A stretch of 64,000 bases of DNA, from contig NZ_CP014342.1 in the NCBI RefSeq assembly GCF_001618685.1, positions 1,984,001-2,048,000 on the forward strand, read 5' to 3'. Under the pieces are notes generated by a model. It did no database searches and was not told the DNA's origin. It worked only from the letters and a program-made list of their open reading frames with translations. This DNA is from Geobacillus subterraneus. GTDB lineage: Bacteria; Bacillota; Bacilli; Bacillales; Anoxybacillaceae. This document shows, piece by piece, positions 26,509 to 37,647 of this stretch (position 1 is the first letter of the stretch; every line of letters starts with the position of its first letter). The translations under genes were made by a program, and so were the position numbers.

Positions 26509-26946
26509 TTACGCGAATTTTCTTCCTTGCGCCGGCGCAGACAGCCAATAGTAGTCGGCAAAATCAGCAGCGACCGCCAAAAACGACGGCGCTAGGTTGG
26601 CGAGCGCCCGGCCGATGTCGGCAGCCAACGGCGCGCTGTCACAGACAAGAAGCAGGCGGCGCTTTTGCACGACAAGCAGCGCTTCCTCACCGTCGTCATT
26701 TTGCAAAATGAACATGTTGCGCTCTAAATTTTTGCCGACACGCCCGATAAAATATTGCTTTAACCCTAACTCAAGACGCGAAAACGACAACTGTTCGGTA
26801 ATAAATTCGACTTGCTTGCGGCAAATCGTTTTCAACGGCGCCTTCGCATACTGATGTTCCCGAAGCAATTCGACGACTTTTTCCGTCCGATGGCGGTAGT
26901 GCGTCGCCACCTCATCATTTAATAAATATATCCAATAGCGAACCAT
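26509..26946 (-). CDS. sirA: Sporulation inhibitor of replication SirA
   Basis: 145 residues from the ATG at 26946 (MVRYWIYLLNDEVATHYRHR). The start and the later RLELGLKQYFIGRVGKNLER fit the SirA (YneE) family. In B. subtilis SirA binds domain I of DnaA and blocks new rounds of replication as cells begin to sporulate, under Spo0A control. Here a -10 TATAAT (26979-26984) lies 33 bp upstream without a good -35, as expected for an activator-dependent promoter, and a TTGTCGAT motif at 27037-27044 resembles a Spo0A box. Position between yneF and tkt matches B. subtilis. Confidence 0.9.
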   Translation of the reverse strand: MVRYWIYLLNDEVATHYRHRTEKVVELLREHQYAKAPLKTICRKQVEFITEQLSFSRLELGLKQYFIGRVGKNLERNMFILQNDDGEEALLVVQKRRLLLVCDSAPLAADIGRALANLAPSFLAVAADFADYYWLSAPAQGRKFA

Positions 26947-26978
26947 GCCCCATCCCCCATTTCTGTTCATCTATTTCT

Positions 26979-27044
26979 ATTATAGAAAAGAAAAGGGGAA
27001 AAATATGTCTACTAACGGCAATTTTTTTCACTAACATTGTCGAT
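26979..27044 (-). promoter_or_regulatory. sirA promoter region with possible Spo0A box
   Basis: Minus-strand TATAAT (26979-26984) has no -35 match at 17 bp. TTGTCGAT on the plus strand at 27037-27044 differs at one base from the Spo0A box TTGTCGAA. The assignment is tentative. Confidence 0.4.
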
Positions 27045-27079
27045 TTTTGTTTACAGGACCAGCCGACACAAATCGATCA

Positions 27080-27114
27080 AAAAAAAGCCGCCCTTGCGCC
27101 GTTGCAAGGGCAGC
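27080..27114 (-). terminator. Terminator after tkt
   Basis: On the minus strand GCTGCCCTTGC pairs with GCAAGGGCGGC (one mismatch), followed by eight T. Confidence 0.9.
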
Positions 27115-27131
27115 CTGTTGTCACGGCCGTT

Positions 27132-29141
27132 TCATTGCTTGCCAAGCAGCGTTTTCACGCGACGGACGACGTTGTCAACGGTAAATCCGTACTCGGCCAT
27201 GATCGTTTCTCCCGGAGCGGAGGCGCCAAACCGATCGATGGCTAAAATGTCGCCTTCTGCACCGACGTAGCGCTCCCAGCCGAGCGAGGCGCCCATTTCA
27301 ATGGCCAGCCGCTTCGTCACCGCCGGCGGGATCACTTCATCGCGGTACGCTTTCGGCTGCGCTTCAAAACGATCCCACGATGGCATGCTGACGACGGAAA
27401 CGTGAATTCCTTCAGCGGCGAGCGCTTCTTGCGCTTTTACCGCCAAGCTGACTTCCGATCCGGTCGCCAAGAGCAGCGCCTCGGGAGCGCCGTTTTTCGC
27501 CGGCGAGACGACGTAGGCGCCTTTTTTCACGCCTTCATACGCCAGATCAGCCGTTGTCGAAAGCGTCGGTATGTCTTGGCGCGTCAGAACGAGCGCGGTC
27601 GGCTTGTCCGTCGATTCAACTGCCAGCCGCCATGCCGCCGCCGTTTCGTTCGCGTCAGCCGGTCGGATGACTGACAAGTTCGGCATCGCCCTTAAGGAAG
27701 CGAGCTGTTCGATCGGCTCGTGCGTCGGGCCGTCCTCGCCGACGGCGATGCTGTCGTGCGTCAACACATACGTGACCGGCAATCCCATGAGCGCTGCTAA
27801 CCGGATCGCCGGGCGTAAATAGTCAGAGAACACGAAGAACGTGCCGCCGAACACTTTCACCCCACCATGGAGCGCCATGCCGTTTAACGCCGCTCCCATG
27901 GCAAATTCACGCACCCCAAACCAAATGTTGCGCCCTTCATAACTGCCCGGCAGGAAATTGCCGCCGCCTTTGATGAGCGTTTTGTTCGAGCTTGCCAAGT
28001 CGGCTGAACCGCCAAACAATTGCGGCACCGCTTTGGCGATGGCGTTGATCACTTCCCCGGAAGAGGACCGGGTCGCCAAGCTTTTTCCGGCTTCATACAC
28101 CGGCAGCGCAGCTTCCCAGCCGTCCGGAAGCTTCCCTTCGATCGCCTGCTTCAGCTGGGCGGCCAGCTCTGGATGCGCCTGCTCGTAAGCAGCCAGCTGT
28201 GCGTTCCATTCCGCTTCTTTTTTCGCCCCGGCTTCTTGCACCGTTTCCCGGAAATGGGCATACACTTCTTCCGGCACGTAGAAATCTTCGGCGAACGTCC
28301 AGCGGTATGCCTCCTTCGTCAGTTTCGCCTCTTCAGCGCCGAGCGGAGAGCCGTGAACGCCGGATGTGCCCGCTTTTGTCGGCGCGCCGTAACCGATCGT
28401 CGTTTTCACTTCAATGAGCGTCGGCCGGTTGAGGTCAGCCCGCGCCTCTTCAAGCGCTTTGGCGATTTCATCAATGTTGTTGCCGTCTTCGACGCGCAAA
28501 TATTGCCAGCCGTATGCTTGGAAGCGTTGGGCAACGTTTTCTGAGAACGACAAATTCAGTTCCCCGTCTAGGGAGATGTCGTTCGAGTCATACAGGACGA
28601 TCAAGCGGCCAAGCTGCAAATGGCCAGCGAGTGACGCGGCTTCGCTCGCCACCCCTTCCATTAAATCGCCGTCGCCGCAAATGGCGTACGTATAATGATC
28701 GATTATATCAAACCCGTCGCGGTTGTATGTAGCCGCCAAATGCCGTTCGGCCATCGCCATGCCGACTGCCATTGCGATTCCTTGGCCGAGCGGACCAGTC
28801 GTCGCTTCCACTCCCGGCGTATGGCCGTATTCCGGATGCCCTGGCGTTTTGCTTCCCCATTGGCGGAACTGCTTCAAGTCGTCCATCGATACGTCGTAGC
28901 CGCTTAAATGAAGCAAGCTGTAAAGCAGCATCGACCCGTGTCCCGCTGACAGGACAAACCGGTCGCGGTTAAACCAGTTTGGGTTCGCCGGATTATGGTT
29001 CATAAATTTCGTCCAAAGCGTGTACGCCATCGGCGCCGCGCCCATCGGCATGCCGGGGTGCCCGGATTTCGCCTTTTCGATCGCGTCAATCGACAGCGTT
29101 CGAATGGTGGTAATCGCTAATTCTTCGATCGAATGCGCCAT
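27132..29141 (-). CDS. tkt: Transketolase
   Basis: 669 residues from the ATG at 29141 ([20 protein letters not shown]), with AAAGGGAGG 6 bases upstream. It is thiamine-diphosphate dependent and moves two-carbon units in the pentose phosphate pathway. It shows the N-terminal [16 protein letters not shown] segment, the ThDP/Mg motif [20 protein letters not shown], the [20 protein letters not shown] region of the central domain and a C-terminal domain. Full family length. It lies between sirA and ynzC as in B. subtilis. Confidence 0.97.
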   Translation of the reverse strand: MAHSIEELAITTIRTLSIDAIEKAKSGHPGMPMGAAPMAYTLWTKFMNHNPANPNWFNRDRFVLSAGHGSMLLYSLLHLSGYDVSMDDLKQFRQWGSKTPGHPEYGHTPGVEATTGPLGQGIAMAVGMAMAERHLAATYNRDGFDIIDHYTYAICGDGDLMEGVASEAASLAGHLQLGRLIVLYDSNDISLDGELNLSFSENVAQRFQAYGWQYLRVEDGNNIDEIAKALEEARADLNRPTLIEVKTTIGYGAPTKAGTSGVHGSPLGAEEAKLTKEAYRWTFAEDFYVPEEVYAHFRETVQEAGAKKEAEWNAQLAAYEQAHPELAAQLKQAIEGKLPDGWEAALPVYEAGKSLATRSSSGEVINAIAKAVPQLFGGSADLASSNKTLIKGGGNFLPGSYEGRNIWFGVREFAMGAALNGMALHGGVKVFGGTFFVFSDYLRPAIRLAALMGLPVTYVLTHDSIAVGEDGPTHEPIEQLASLRAMPNLSVIRPADANETAAAWRLAVESTDKPTALVLTRQDIPTLSTTADLAYEGVKKGAYVVSPAKNGAPEALLLATGSEVSLAVKAQEALAAEGIHVSVVSMPSWDRFEAQPKAYRDEVIPPAVTKRLAIEMGASLGWERYVGAEGDILAIDRFGASAPGETIMAEYGFTVDNVVRRVKTLLGKQ

Positions 29142-29225
29142 CGTTTTCCTCCCTTTCATCAACATGGTGTCACTTACTATCATATAGAAAATTGACTTCC
29201 TTGTACAACGATATTTTCACTGTCA

Positions 29226-29251
29226 GAAAAAAACAGGGCGCTCCCGCCCTT
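29226..29251 (-). terminator. Terminator after ynzC
   Basis: AGGGCG and CGCCCT pair around a short loop, followed on the minus strand by seven T. Confidence 0.8.
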
Positions 29252-29263
29252 CTTGCCCGCCGC

Positions 29264-29494
29264 TTAATGAAGGCGACGGCGCTGACTTTCCTTCAATTTT
29301 TTTGGCGTCACGTCATTGCCGTTCGGGTCGATGACCGTCACCGTATGAAGCATATCGGTCATCGCTTTGCGGAACGCCTGAATGTATTCGCGGCGCAGCT
29401 TTGCCTGCTCGATCGTTTCTTCCGCCGACAGGCCGGACGTTTTCGCCTTTTTGGCCAGTTCGTTGATGCGGGCTAATTTTTGTTTCGAAAGCAT
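29264..29494 (-). CDS. ynzC: YnzC (UPF0291) small helical protein
   Basis: 76 residues. The two-helix hairpin of UPF0291 is clear (MLSKQKLARINELAKKAKTS, SAEETIEQAKLRREYIQAFR), with the conserved tail VTVIDPNGNDVTPKKLKESQ. B. subtilis YnzC belongs to the SOS-induced yneA-yneB-ynzC operon. Here it follows yneB by about 100 bp on the same strand. Function unknown. Confidence 0.95.
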   Translation of the reverse strand: MLSKQKLARINELAKKAKTSGLSAEETIEQAKLRREYIQAFRKAMTDMLHTVTVIDPNGNDVTPKKLKESQRRRLH

Positions 29495-29592
29495 TGGTTA
29501 TCTTCTCCCATCTGTCGCATCGCTATTCTGTTTTATCTTATTCGATCGGACAGGCTAATGGCAACGGAGAAACCTTGGCCGTCTTGCGCGGC

Positions 29593-30578
<986 letters not shown>

Positions 30579-30596
30579 CTCCCCCACCCTTTTTTT

Positions 30597-30610
30597 AGAA
30601 TATGTGTTCG
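30597..30610. promoter_or_regulatory. SOS (LexA) box 1, yneA proximal
   Basis: AGAATATGTGTTCG matches the Bacillus SOS palindrome CGAACATATGTTCG at 11 of 14 positions. It lies between the yneA -10 and start codon. Confidence 0.6.
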
Positions 30611-30620
30611 CTTTTTCTTC

Positions 30621-30650
30621 ATTATAGCCAAGAACGTTTGTTTGCGTCAA
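30621..30650 (-). promoter_or_regulatory. yneA promoter with internal SOS-like box
   Basis: Minus-strand TTGACG (30645-30650) and TATAAT (30621-30626), 18 bp apart. The spacer (30631-30644) carries AGAACGTTTGTTTG, a 10-of-14 match to the SOS palindrome. Confidence 0.7.
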
Positions 30651-30660
30651 CAAAAAAATT

Positions 30661-30700
30661 CGAACTTATGTTTGTTTTTCTATTCCCCCCATGCTATAAT
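30661..30700 (+). promoter_or_regulatory. lexA promoter overlapped by the best SOS box
   Basis: CGAACTTATGTTTG (30661-30674) matches the SOS consensus at 12 of 14 positions. TTGTTT (30672-30677) and TATAAT (30695-30700), 17 bp apart, form the promoter, so LexA at the box would cover the -35 and repress its own gene. Confidence 0.8.
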
Positions 30701-30735
30701 GAAAGCAAACGATGTGGCAAGAGGTGTGAAAAGGG

Positions 30736-31359
30736 ATGACGAAACTGTCCAAACGCCAGCAACAAATTTTAGAATTTATCAAACAGGAAGTGAAAACGAA
30801 AGGCTATCCCCCGTCAGTAAGGGAAATCGGGGAAGCAGTCGGTTTGGCGTCGAGTTCGACCGTCCACGGCCACCTTGCGCGCCTAGAAAGCAAAGGGTTC
30901 ATCCGCCGTGACCCGACGAAGCCGCGCGCCATTGAAATTTTGGACAGCGATCTGACGAAAGAAAGAGAAAAAGAGGAGGTCGTTTCCGTGCCGGTGATCG
31001 GCAAGGTGACGGCCGGCCAGCCGATCACTGCCGTCGAAAACATCGACGACTATTTCCCGCTGCCGAAACGGCTCGCGGCCGGCGAGGAACAGCTGTTTAT
31101 GCTTGAAGTGATGGGTGACAGCATGATCGAAGCCGGCATTTTGGACGGCGACTACGTGATCGTCCGCCAGCAGTCGTCGGCCAATAACGGCGACATCGTC
31201 GTCGCCATGACGGAGGAAAACGAAGCAACAGTGAAACGGTTTTTCAAAGAAAAAGACCACATCCGCCTGCAGCCGGAAAACGCCCATCTCGAACCGATCA
31301 TCGTCCGCGACTGCACGATTCTCGGCAAAGTGATCGGCGTCTATCGCCTGATCGACTAA
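30736..31359 (+). CDS. lexA: LexA repressor
   Basis: 207 residues. A winged helix-turn-helix at residues 1-65 ([20 protein letters not shown]), the autocleavage bond Ala93-Gly94 (KVTAGQPIT), and the Ser129 (MGDSMIEAG) / Lys167 (EATVKRFF) catalytic dyad are all present. It represses SOS genes and self-cleaves when RecA filaments form after DNA damage. GAGGTG precedes the ATG. Divergent from yneA as in B. subtilis. Confidence 0.98.
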   Translation: MTKLSKRQQQILEFIKQEVKTKGYPPSVREIGEAVGLASSSTVHGHLARLESKGFIRRDPTKPRAIEILDSDLTKEREKEEVVSVPVIGKVTAGQPITAVENIDDYFPLPKRLAAGEEQLFMLEVMGDSMIEAGILDGDYVIVRQQSSANNGDIVVAMTEENEATVKRFFKEKDHIRLQPENAHLEPIIVRDCTILGKVIGVYRLID

Positions 31360-31386
31360 GGGTCCGGCCGGCGCCGCGCGCCATAA

Positions 31387-31419
31387 CAAAAGCTGCCCCG
31401 TTTGTCGGGGCAGCTTTTC
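31387..31419. terminator. Bidirectional terminator between lexA and glnA
   Basis: AAAAGCTGCCCC and GGGGCAGCTTTT are exact complements around a short loop. It ends 3 bp from the glnA stop and serves both convergent genes. Confidence 0.92.
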
Positions 31420-31421
31420 GA

Positions 31422-32756
31422 TTAGTACAGCTCCATATATTGGTCCAACTCCCATTGATGGACCGTTGTCCGATACATATCCCACTCGATTTCTTTCGCT
31501 TCGACGAAATGCTCGAATAAATGTTTGCCGAGCGCTTGGACGATCACCTCGTCCGATTTTAAGTTGTCGAGCGCTTCGATCAGCGTTGCCGGCAAATCGA
31601 CAATCCCTTCCTCGAGCCGCTCTTCTTTCGTCATGACGTAAATGTTTCGGTCAACCGGCGCTGGAGGAGTGAGCTTGTTGCGAATGCCGTCAAGCCCGGC
31701 TGCCAACAGCACAGCCATCGCCAAGTACGGGTTCGCCGCCGGATCGACGCTGCGCACTTCAATGCGCGTGCTCATGCCGCGCGAAGCTGGAATGCGGATA
31801 AGCGGGCTGCGGTTGCGCGCCGACCAGGCAACATAACATGGCGCCTCATAGCCCGGAACGAGCCGCTTGTACGAGTTGACCGTCGGGTTGGTCACCGCTG
31901 TAAAGTTCGGCGCATGCTTCAGCACGCCGGCGATAAACTGGCGGGCCGTATCGCTCAACTGCAAATCGCCGTTCGGGTCAAAAAAGGCGTTTTCGTTGTT
32001 GCGGAACAGCGACAAGTTGCAGTGCATTCCCGAACCGTTAATGCCAAAAATCGGCTTCGGCATAAACGTCGCGTGCAGCCCATGTTTGCGGGCGATCGTT
32101 TTAACGACGAGCTTAAACGTTTGAATGTCGTCGCATGCTTTGATGGCATGGGCGTATTTAAAATCGATCTCGTGCTGGCCCGGGGCGACTTCATGGTGCG
32201 ACGCTTCAATTTCAAAGCCCATCTCCTCAAGCTCAAGCACGATATCGCGCCGGCAGTTTTCCCCTAAGTCGGTCGGCGCCAAGTCGAAGTAGCCGCCGCG
32301 GTCGTTCAGTTCCATCGTCGGACGGCCATTTTCATCGAGCTTAAAGAGGAAAAACTCCGGTTCCGCTCCCAAGTTGAACGCCGTAAAGCCGAGCGCTTCC
32401 ATCTCTTTCAACACGCGCTTTAAATTGTAGCGCGGGCAGCCTTCAAACGGCGTGCCGTCCGCATTGTAAATGTCGCAAATAAAGCGGGCGACTTTTCCTT
32501 TTTCCGACGTCCACGGGAAGATGACAAACGTGTCCAAATCCGGATACAAATACATGTCCGATTCTTCGATGCGGACAAACCCCTCGATCGAAGACCCGTC
32601 AAACATCATTTTATTATTGAGCGCTTTCTCAAGTTGGCTGATCGGGATTTCGACGTTTTTGATCGTCCCCAAAATATCGGTGAATTGCAGGCGAATGTAC
32701 TTGACGTTTTCTTCTTTGACGATGCGCATAATGTCTTCGCGCGTATATTTTGCCAT
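31422..32756 (-). CDS. glnA: Glutamine synthetase
   Basis: 444 residues from the ATG at 32756 ([20 protein letters not shown]), the usual length for the Bacillus GSI-alpha class. It makes glutamine from glutamate, ammonia and ATP as a dodecamer, and feedback-inhibited enzyme also controls GlnR and TnrA. Signature segments: [20 protein letters not shown] with metal-binding Glu, [28 protein letters not shown] and the [13 protein letters not shown] region with the ATP-binding Arg residues. There is no adenylylation-site Tyr motif, as expected for this class. Second gene of the glnR-glnA operon (39-bp gap). Confidence 0.98.
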   Translation of the reverse strand: MAKYTREDIMRIVKEENVKYIRLQFTDILGTIKNVEIPISQLEKALNNKMMFDGSSIEGFVRIEESDMYLYPDLDTFVIFPWTSEKGKVARFICDIYNADGTPFEGCPRYNLKRVLKEMEALGFTAFNLGAEPEFFLFKLDENGRPTMELNDRGGYFDLAPTDLGENCRRDIVLELEEMGFEIEASHHEVAPGQHEIDFKYAHAIKACDDIQTFKLVVKTIARKHGLHATFMPKPIFGINGSGMHCNLSLFRNNENAFFDPNGDLQLSDTARQFIAGVLKHAPNFTAVTNPTVNSYKRLVPGYEAPCYVAWSARNRSPLIRIPASRGMSTRIEVRSVDPAANPYLAMAVLLAAGLDGIRNKLTPPAPVDRNIYVMTKEERLEEGIVDLPATLIEALDNLKSDEVIVQALGKHLFEHFVEAKEIEWDMYRTTVHQWELDQYMELY

Positions 32757-32795
32757 GTTGAAACTCCTCCCCGGCTCCGAAATCATTTCCCATCA

Positions 32796-33197
32796 TTAGT
32801 GAAAGAAGCGAGCGAGATCTCCTTGGCGAAGCGATGCGCGCTGAAACCGTCCGGCCTGCAGCAGCTCCGTCCGCAAAATCTCGCGCAACTCCTCGTCGGA
32901 CAGCTTCGGTTTCCCCACTTTTTCGACCTTTTCCGGCTGCTCATGGCGCCCTTCTTGCCGGGCGGCGAAAATTTGCTTGATGCCGGCGAGGTTTACGCCT
33001 TGGTCAATCAAGTCTTTAATCTCGAGCAAACGGTCGATGTCGTTGAGTGAAAACAGCCGCCGGTTGCCCTCGGTGCGCGCTGGCGTGACGAGGCCGTGCT
33101 CTTCGTAATAGCGGATTTGGCGGGCGGATAGATCCGTCAGCTGCATCACAATCCCAATCGGAAACAATGGCATGGAACGACGAATATGGCTGCTCAT
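32796..33197 (-). CDS. glnR: Glutamine synthetase repressor GlnR
   Basis: 133 residues. MerR-family winged helix domain at residues 10-80 ([40 protein letters not shown]) and a short C-terminal tail ([14 protein letters not shown]) that in B. subtilis autoinhibits until feedback-inhibited glutamine synthetase stabilises it. It represses glnRA when nitrogen is plentiful. AGGAGG lies 7 bases before the ATG. The promoter region holds a GlnR-like half-site pair. Confidence 0.97.
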   Translation of the reverse strand: MSSHIRRSMPLFPIGIVMQLTDLSARQIRYYEEHGLVTPARTEGNRRLFSLNDIDRLLEIKDLIDQGVNLAGIKQIFAARQEGRHEQPEKVEKVGKPKLSDEELREILRTELLQAGRFQRASLRQGDLARFFH

Positions 33198-33226
33198 GCC
33201 AATTCCTCCTCGCTTTTGATACTTTC

Positions 33227-33256
33227 ATTTTACCATAATGTCAAGAAACGAGTCAA
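33227..33256 (-). promoter_or_regulatory. glnRA promoter with candidate GlnR/TnrA site
   Basis: Minus-strand TTGACT (33251-33256) and TAAAAT (33227-33232), 18 bp apart. The overlapping TGACTCGTTTCTTGACA (33239-33255) fits TGTNA-N7-TNACA at 6 of 8 fixed positions, with a perfect right half. Confidence 0.6.
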
Positions 33257-33273
33257 TCAAGCGTTACATTTTC

Positions 33274-34545
33274 TCACAAACAAATCAACTGCTGTTCAAG
33301 CAAGCGGTGAACGGCTGAACAAACAGCGATTTTCACGTGCGAATACGTCAAGCCGCCTTGAACGTATGCGACATATGGCGGACGCAGCGGCCCATCTGCC
33401 GTCAGCTCAATGCTCGCCCCTTGCACGAACGTGCCCGCGGCCATGATCACTTTATCCTCGTAGCCGGGCATCTCGCCTGGGTACGGGGTAAAATGGGCGT
33501 TCACCGGGGAAGCCGCTTGAATGGCCTGGCAAAAAGCAACCATTTGCTCCGGGTCGTCAAAACGAACCGACTGTACGAGATCGGTGCGCTTAGCGTCCCA
33601 TGCCGGCGACGTCTCAAGCCCTATCCGCTCGAGCAGCGCAGCGGTGAACACCGCCCCTTTGAGCGCCTGTCCGACAACGTGCGGAGCAAGGAAAAACCCT
33701 TGGTACATATCAGGAAGGCTGTACAGTGACGGGCCGACTTCGGCGCCGATGCCCGGTGAGGTCATCCGGCAGGCGCACGCGTCGACGTATTTTTGCTTTC
33801 CGACGATATAGCCGCCCGTTTTCGCCAAGCCCCCTCCTGGGTTTTTGATCAGCGAGCCAGCCATAAGGTCGGCGCCGACATGGCACGGCTCTTTCTCCTC
33901 AACAAACTCGCCGTAGCAGTTGTCGACAAACACGACGACGTCGGGCTTGACCGCCTTCACAAAGGCGATCATCTCAGCGATTTCATCGACCGTAAACGAC
34001 GGGCGTGTCGCATAGCCGCGCGAACGCTGAATGCCGATCATTTTCGTCCGCTCGTTCATCGCCGCGCGCACCGTTGGAAAATCAACGGCCCCGTCCGCCG
34101 TAAGCGGCACGCTCCGATAACGAATGCCAAACTCTTTCAGCGAGCCGACGCCGCTGCCGCGGACGCCGACGATCTCCTCGAGCGTATCGTACGGGGCGCC
34201 GGTGATGTAAAGCAATTCATCGCCAGGGCGCAACACGCCAAACAGTGCAATGGCGATCGCGTGCGTGCCGGAAATGATTTGCGGGCGGACAAGGCCGGCT
34301 TCCGCACCGAATACGTCCGCGTAAATGCGGTCAAGCGTGTCACGGCCCGCATCGTCATAACCGTAGCCGGTCGACGGGATGAAGTGGCCGTCGCTCACTT
34401 GATGGCGGCGGAAACTGTCGAGAACGCGATATTGGTTCTCATCGACACGCTCATCGATCAAGCGATGGATCGGCGCAATTTGTGTTTCAACTTCTTCGAT
34501 GAAAGCAGCGATTGTTTCTCCGTATCTCCACTGTGTCCAAAACAT
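33274..34545 (-). CDS. ynbB: PLP-dependent lyase-like protein YnbB (methionine gamma-lyase family)
   Basis: 423 residues from the ATG at 34545 (MFWTQWRYGETIAAFIEEVE), AGAAAGGG upstream. A fold-type I PLP enzyme: Asp in VVVFVDNCYGEFVEEKEP and the Schiff-base Lys in GSLIKNPGGGLAKTGGYIVG. The family (YnbB, aluminium-resistance/Met_gamma_lyase) is conserved beside glnR and hflX in Bacillales; its true substrate is unknown. It starts 13 bp after the hflX stop and ends before the glnR promoter. Confidence 0.9.
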   Translation of the reverse strand: MFWTQWRYGETIAAFIEEVETQIAPIHRLIDERVDENQYRVLDSFRRHQVSDGHFIPSTGYGYDDAGRDTLDRIYADVFGAEAGLVRPQIISGTHAIAIALFGVLRPGDELLYITGAPYDTLEEIVGVRGSGVGSLKEFGIRYRSVPLTADGAVDFPTVRAAMNERTKMIGIQRSRGYATRPSFTVDEIAEMIAFVKAVKPDVVVFVDNCYGEFVEEKEPCHVGADLMAGSLIKNPGGGLAKTGGYIVGKQKYVDACACRMTSPGIGAEVGPSLYSLPDMYQGFFLAPHVVGQALKGAVFTAALLERIGLETSPAWDAKRTDLVQSVRFDDPEQMVAFCQAIQAASPVNAHFTPYPGEMPGYEDKVIMAAGTFVQGASIELTADGPLRPPYVAYVQGGLTYSHVKIAVCSAVHRLLEQQLICL

Positions 34546-34558
34546 AGATGAACCCTTT

Positions 34559-35806
34559 CTACCGTTGAAATGATTGCAGCTCCCCGTAGAGCGGGTGCGT
34601 CGGCAGCACGTACCCTTGACACTCGTACGTGCCCCCTTGTTCATTATAATGCCATTCATGCAAAATCGTGTCCGTTTTTAACTGGGCGAGCAATTTTCCT
34701 TTCCCGCTCGGAATCGACACGTCATAACGGCTCATTTGCTGTTTCACCGCTTCTTCGATAAAGCGGCGGAGCCGGTCGACATCGGCGGCCGAGAGCGCGC
34801 TCATCACGATCGCATCGGTTGTCGTCGGGAGAAATTCCGGCGTTTGCCGGTCGCTTTTATTGTAAACGGTGACGGCCGGAATTGAAGAAGCTCCTAGCTC
34901 CGCCAAGAGCCGCGATACGGTGCGCTCATGTTCGGCATAATCCGGATGCGACGAATCGACGACATGAAGCAGCAAATCCGCTTCCTTCACTTCTTCAAGC
35001 GTTGAGCGAAACGCAGCGACAAGCGTCGTCGGCAAGTCTTGAATGAATCCGACCGTATCGGTGAGAAGCACCGTATACCCGCACGGCAACACGCACTTGC
35101 GCGTAAGCGGATCGAGCGTGGCAAACAGCAAGTTTTCTTCCAATGAGTCGGCGGCCGTCAGCCGGTTAAAGAGCGTCGACTTGCCGGCGTTCGTATAGCC
35201 GACAAGCGCCACTTGAAAGGCGCGGTTTTTTTGCCGGCGCTCCCGGTACCGCCCGCGATGCTCGGCGATGCGCCGCAGCTCGCCTTTAATGTCGTCGATG
35301 CGGCGGCGAATGTGGCGCCGATCCGTTTCAAGCTTCGTCTCCCCCGGACCGCGCGTGCCGATGCCGCCGCCAAGGCGGGATAGCGCCTCCCCTTGGCCGC
35401 TCAGGCGCGGCAGCATGTACTCGAGCTGAGCGAGCTCAACTTGCAGCTTTCCTTCTTTCGAACGGGCGCGTTGGGCAAAGATATCTAAAATGAGCTGTGT
35501 CCGGTCAATGACTTTCACTTCGCCAAGCATGTTCGTCAAATTGCGGGCCTGGCTTGGCGACAGTTCGCTGTTGAAGACGATGAGATCCGGTTCGAGCTCC
35601 TTGACGAGGGCGGCCAGCTCTTCCGTTTTCCCTTTGCCGATATACGTGGCTGGATGCGGCGCTTCGCGTTTTTGCACAAGTTGAGCCGCCACCTCGCCGT
35701 TCGCCGTCGCAACGAGCGAAGCAAGCTCTTCCATTGAATAACGAAACCGCTCGTCATCAACACCGGCGAGTTGGCAGCCGACGATGATCGCTTGTTCGCG
35801 GCCCAT
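34559..35806 (-). CDS. hflX: Ribosome-associated GTPase HflX
   Basis: 415 residues from the ATG at 35806 ([20 protein letters not shown]). An N-terminal nucleotide-binding domain with the Gly-rich [20 protein letters not shown] hinge, then a G domain: G1 [10 protein letters not shown]3 DTVGF and G4 NKSD. HflX splits stalled 70S ribosomes, mainly after heat or antibiotic stress. GGAAGGGATGTC precedes the ATG. It forms an operon with ynbB, as in B. subtilis (ynbA-ynbB). Confidence 0.95.
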   Translation of the reverse strand: MGREQAIIVGCQLAGVDDERFRYSMEELASLVATANGEVAAQLVQKREAPHPATYIGKGKTEELAALVKELEPDLIVFNSELSPSQARNLTNMLGEVKVIDRTQLILDIFAQRARSKEGKLQVELAQLEYMLPRLSGQGEALSRLGGGIGTRGPGETKLETDRRHIRRRIDDIKGELRRIAEHRGRYRERRQKNRAFQVALVGYTNAGKSTLFNRLTAADSLEENLLFATLDPLTRKCVLPCGYTVLLTDTVGFIQDLPTTLVAAFRSTLEEVKEADLLLHVVDSSHPDYAEHERTVSRLLAELGASSIPAVTVYNKSDRQTPEFLPTTTDAIVMSALSAADVDRLRRFIEEAVKQQMSRYDVSIPSGKGKLLAQLKTDTILHEWHYNEQGGTYECQGYVLPTHPLYGELQSFQR

Positions 35807-35957
35807 GACATCCCTTCCTTTCTGACGGACCTTTTTGCCTGCTTTCATCATACCAAATCGGCCGCCCTCCTGCTAGTTCGTTCAAAAAATGATTGATTTT
35901 CCGCCGTTTTTGCCCCTACAATGATACAAGAACACCGCACGGAAAGGAACAGCGAGA

Positions 35958-36575
35958 ATGACGTGGGAAGTGTTGAGCATCATCGGGACGATTGCTTTTG
36001 CCATCAGCGGGGCGATCGTCGCGATGGAAGAAGAGTACGACTTGCTTGGGGTGTACATTTTAGGGATCGTCACCGCCTTTGGCGGCGGGGCGGTGCGCAA
36101 TTTGTTGATCGGGGTTCCGGTGTCGGCGCTGTGGGAACAAGGTCCGCTTTTTCTCGTCGCCTTAGCTTCAATGACGATGGTCTATTTATTTCCGAAACAA
36201 ATGCTCCCGCCATGGAAACGATGGGGCAACTTTTTTGACGCCCTCGGGCTGTCAGCGTTTGCCATCCAAGGAGCACTGTATGCCGCAAAAATGGGGCATC
36301 CGTTAAGCGCGGTCATCGTCGCGGCGGTGTTGACCGGCAGCGGCGGCGGCATCATCCGCGACGTATTAGCCGGGAGAAAGCCGCTCGTGCTGCGTGCGGA
36401 AATTTACGCCGCTTGGGCGATTTTAGCCGGCATCGCCGTCGGCCTGAAATGGGCGGAATCGCCGATTGAGCTGTATGTGCTGTTTGTGGCGGTCGCTTCG
36501 TTGCGCGTTTTGTCGTACACGTACGGCTGGAAACTGCCGCGGCGGGCGGCCGGAGAACAGGCGGGCGGGCAATAA
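35958..36575 (+). CDS. TRIC-type membrane channel (UPF0126)
   Basis: 205 residues, about seven membrane helices in two repeats. The paired Gly-rich motifs AFGGGAVRNLLIGVP and GSGGGIIRDVLAGRKPLVLR are the mark of UPF0126/TRIC proteins, trimeric monovalent-cation channels in bacteria. GAAAGGAAC precedes the ATG. It is transcribed away from hflX and has its own terminator. Ion selectivity is inferred from the family only. Confidence 0.9.
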   Translation: MTWEVLSIIGTIAFAISGAIVAMEEEYDLLGVYILGIVTAFGGGAVRNLLIGVPVSALWEQGPLFLVALASMTMVYLFPKQMLPPWKRWGNFFDALGLSAFAIQGALYAAKMGHPLSAVIVAAVLTGSGGGIIRDVLAGRKPLVLRAEIYAAWAILAGIAVGLKWAESPIELYVLFVAVASLRVLSYTYGWKLPRRAAGEQAGGQ

Positions 36576-36621
36576 TGGGCCAAACCGTTGCAATCGGGCA
36601 AGAAGTAAACCGGTAGGCACG

Positions 36622-36657
36622 AAAGCGAAGCGCCGCGCCATGGTTCTTCGCTTTTTT
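36622..36657 (+). terminator. Terminator after the TRIC gene
   Basis: AAAGCGAAG (622-630) pairs with CTTCGCTTT (646-654), followed by more T. Confidence 0.8.
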
Positions 36658-36670
36658 GCCGCTGTATTCG

Positions 36671-37549
36671 CTAGGCGCTTTGGCCGCTCCGCACTGCCAC
36701 CGCCACTCCCGCGACAATGAGCGCCCCGCCCGCCCAAAAGGAAGCGTCAAGCCGCTCATGCAAAAACAGCCAGCCAAAGAGCGAGCCGACAAGCGGCTGA
36801 AAAAAGAAAAAGAGCGAGCCAATGCCGGCGTCGATCATCTCCATCCCTTTGTTCCACAAGAAAAACGCGCCCGCCGTTGACACGATGCCAAGGTACAACA
36901 CCCCCATCACGACGGGCGCATTCCATTGAACGGCCGTCAGCCCTGGACGTTCCACCATCAGCATCGGCGTCATGCCGACAAACGCCGCCAAGATGGCGAA
37001 TGTGGTAATGGAAAGAACGGTCAAGCGAGCCGACGCCATTTTCACCAGCACCGACAACAGCGCCCAAGTGACCGCCGCGCCGACTAACGCCATATTTCCG
37101 GCCAACGTCGACTCCCCGCTGCCCCCGAGGCCGACGATGACGATCACTCCCGCTGCCGCCAACAACAACGCCGCAAGCTTCCGCCATGTGAGCGCTTCAC
37201 CAAGAAGCCAGCGGGCAAATAAAACGACAAACGCCGGTGTTGAAGCCGTAATGAGCGAAGCGGTATGGGCGTTTGACCATTTCGTGCCGACAAATTGCAA
37301 CGAAATGGAAATGACATAGCCGATGACGCCGATCGCGATGACCATCGCCCAATCGCGTCCGTGCTTTGGAGGGCGCTCGCGTTTCGCTGCCGCGATCGCG
37401 GCAAGCACGATCAAGGCGACACCGTAGCGCAGCCAGACGAGCGTCAGCGGCGGTATGTACTCCAACACGTATTTGCTTACGACATACATCCCGCCCCAAA
37501 TGCCAGCGGCAAGGGATAAATAGAAGGAAGCGAGAAAGGCTTGCTTCAT
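36671..37549 (-). CDS. DMT-superfamily permease (EamA type)
   Basis: 292 residues from the ATG at 37549 (MKQAFLASFYLSLAAGIWGG), with AAAGGGG upstream; the longer frame to 37711 is not needed. Ten predicted membrane helices in two EamA repeats (VWLRYGVALIVLAAI in the first, FFFFQPLVGSLFGWLFLHER in the second). Substrate unknown. It differs from the DMT permease at 12613 and is convergent with the TRIC gene. Confidence 0.85.
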   Translation of the reverse strand: MKQAFLASFYLSLAAGIWGGMYVVSKYVLEYIPPLTLVWLRYGVALIVLAAIAAAKRERPPKHGRDWAMVIAIGVIGYVISISLQFVGTKWSNAHTASLITASTPAFVVLFARWLLGEALTWRKLAALLLAAAGVIVIVGLGGSGESTLAGNMALVGAAVTWALLSVLVKMASARLTVLSITTFAILAAFVGMTPMLMVERPGLTAVQWNAPVVMGVLYLGIVSTAGAFFLWNKGMEMIDAGIGSLFFFFQPLVGSLFGWLFLHERLDASFWAGGALIVAGVAVAVRSGQSA

Positions 37550-37647
37550 GACATCGATCCCCTTTGCTTTCTTCTTTCTGCTGCTGACACCAAAAGCGAA
37601 GCCGTTATTTCCAGAGATGGCAGCCAAACAAGGTTGTTCTCCATCAG

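Noticed and set aside
33793-34551. 252-residue plus-strand frame opposite ynbB
   Set aside because: Shadow of ynbB; no recognisable domains.
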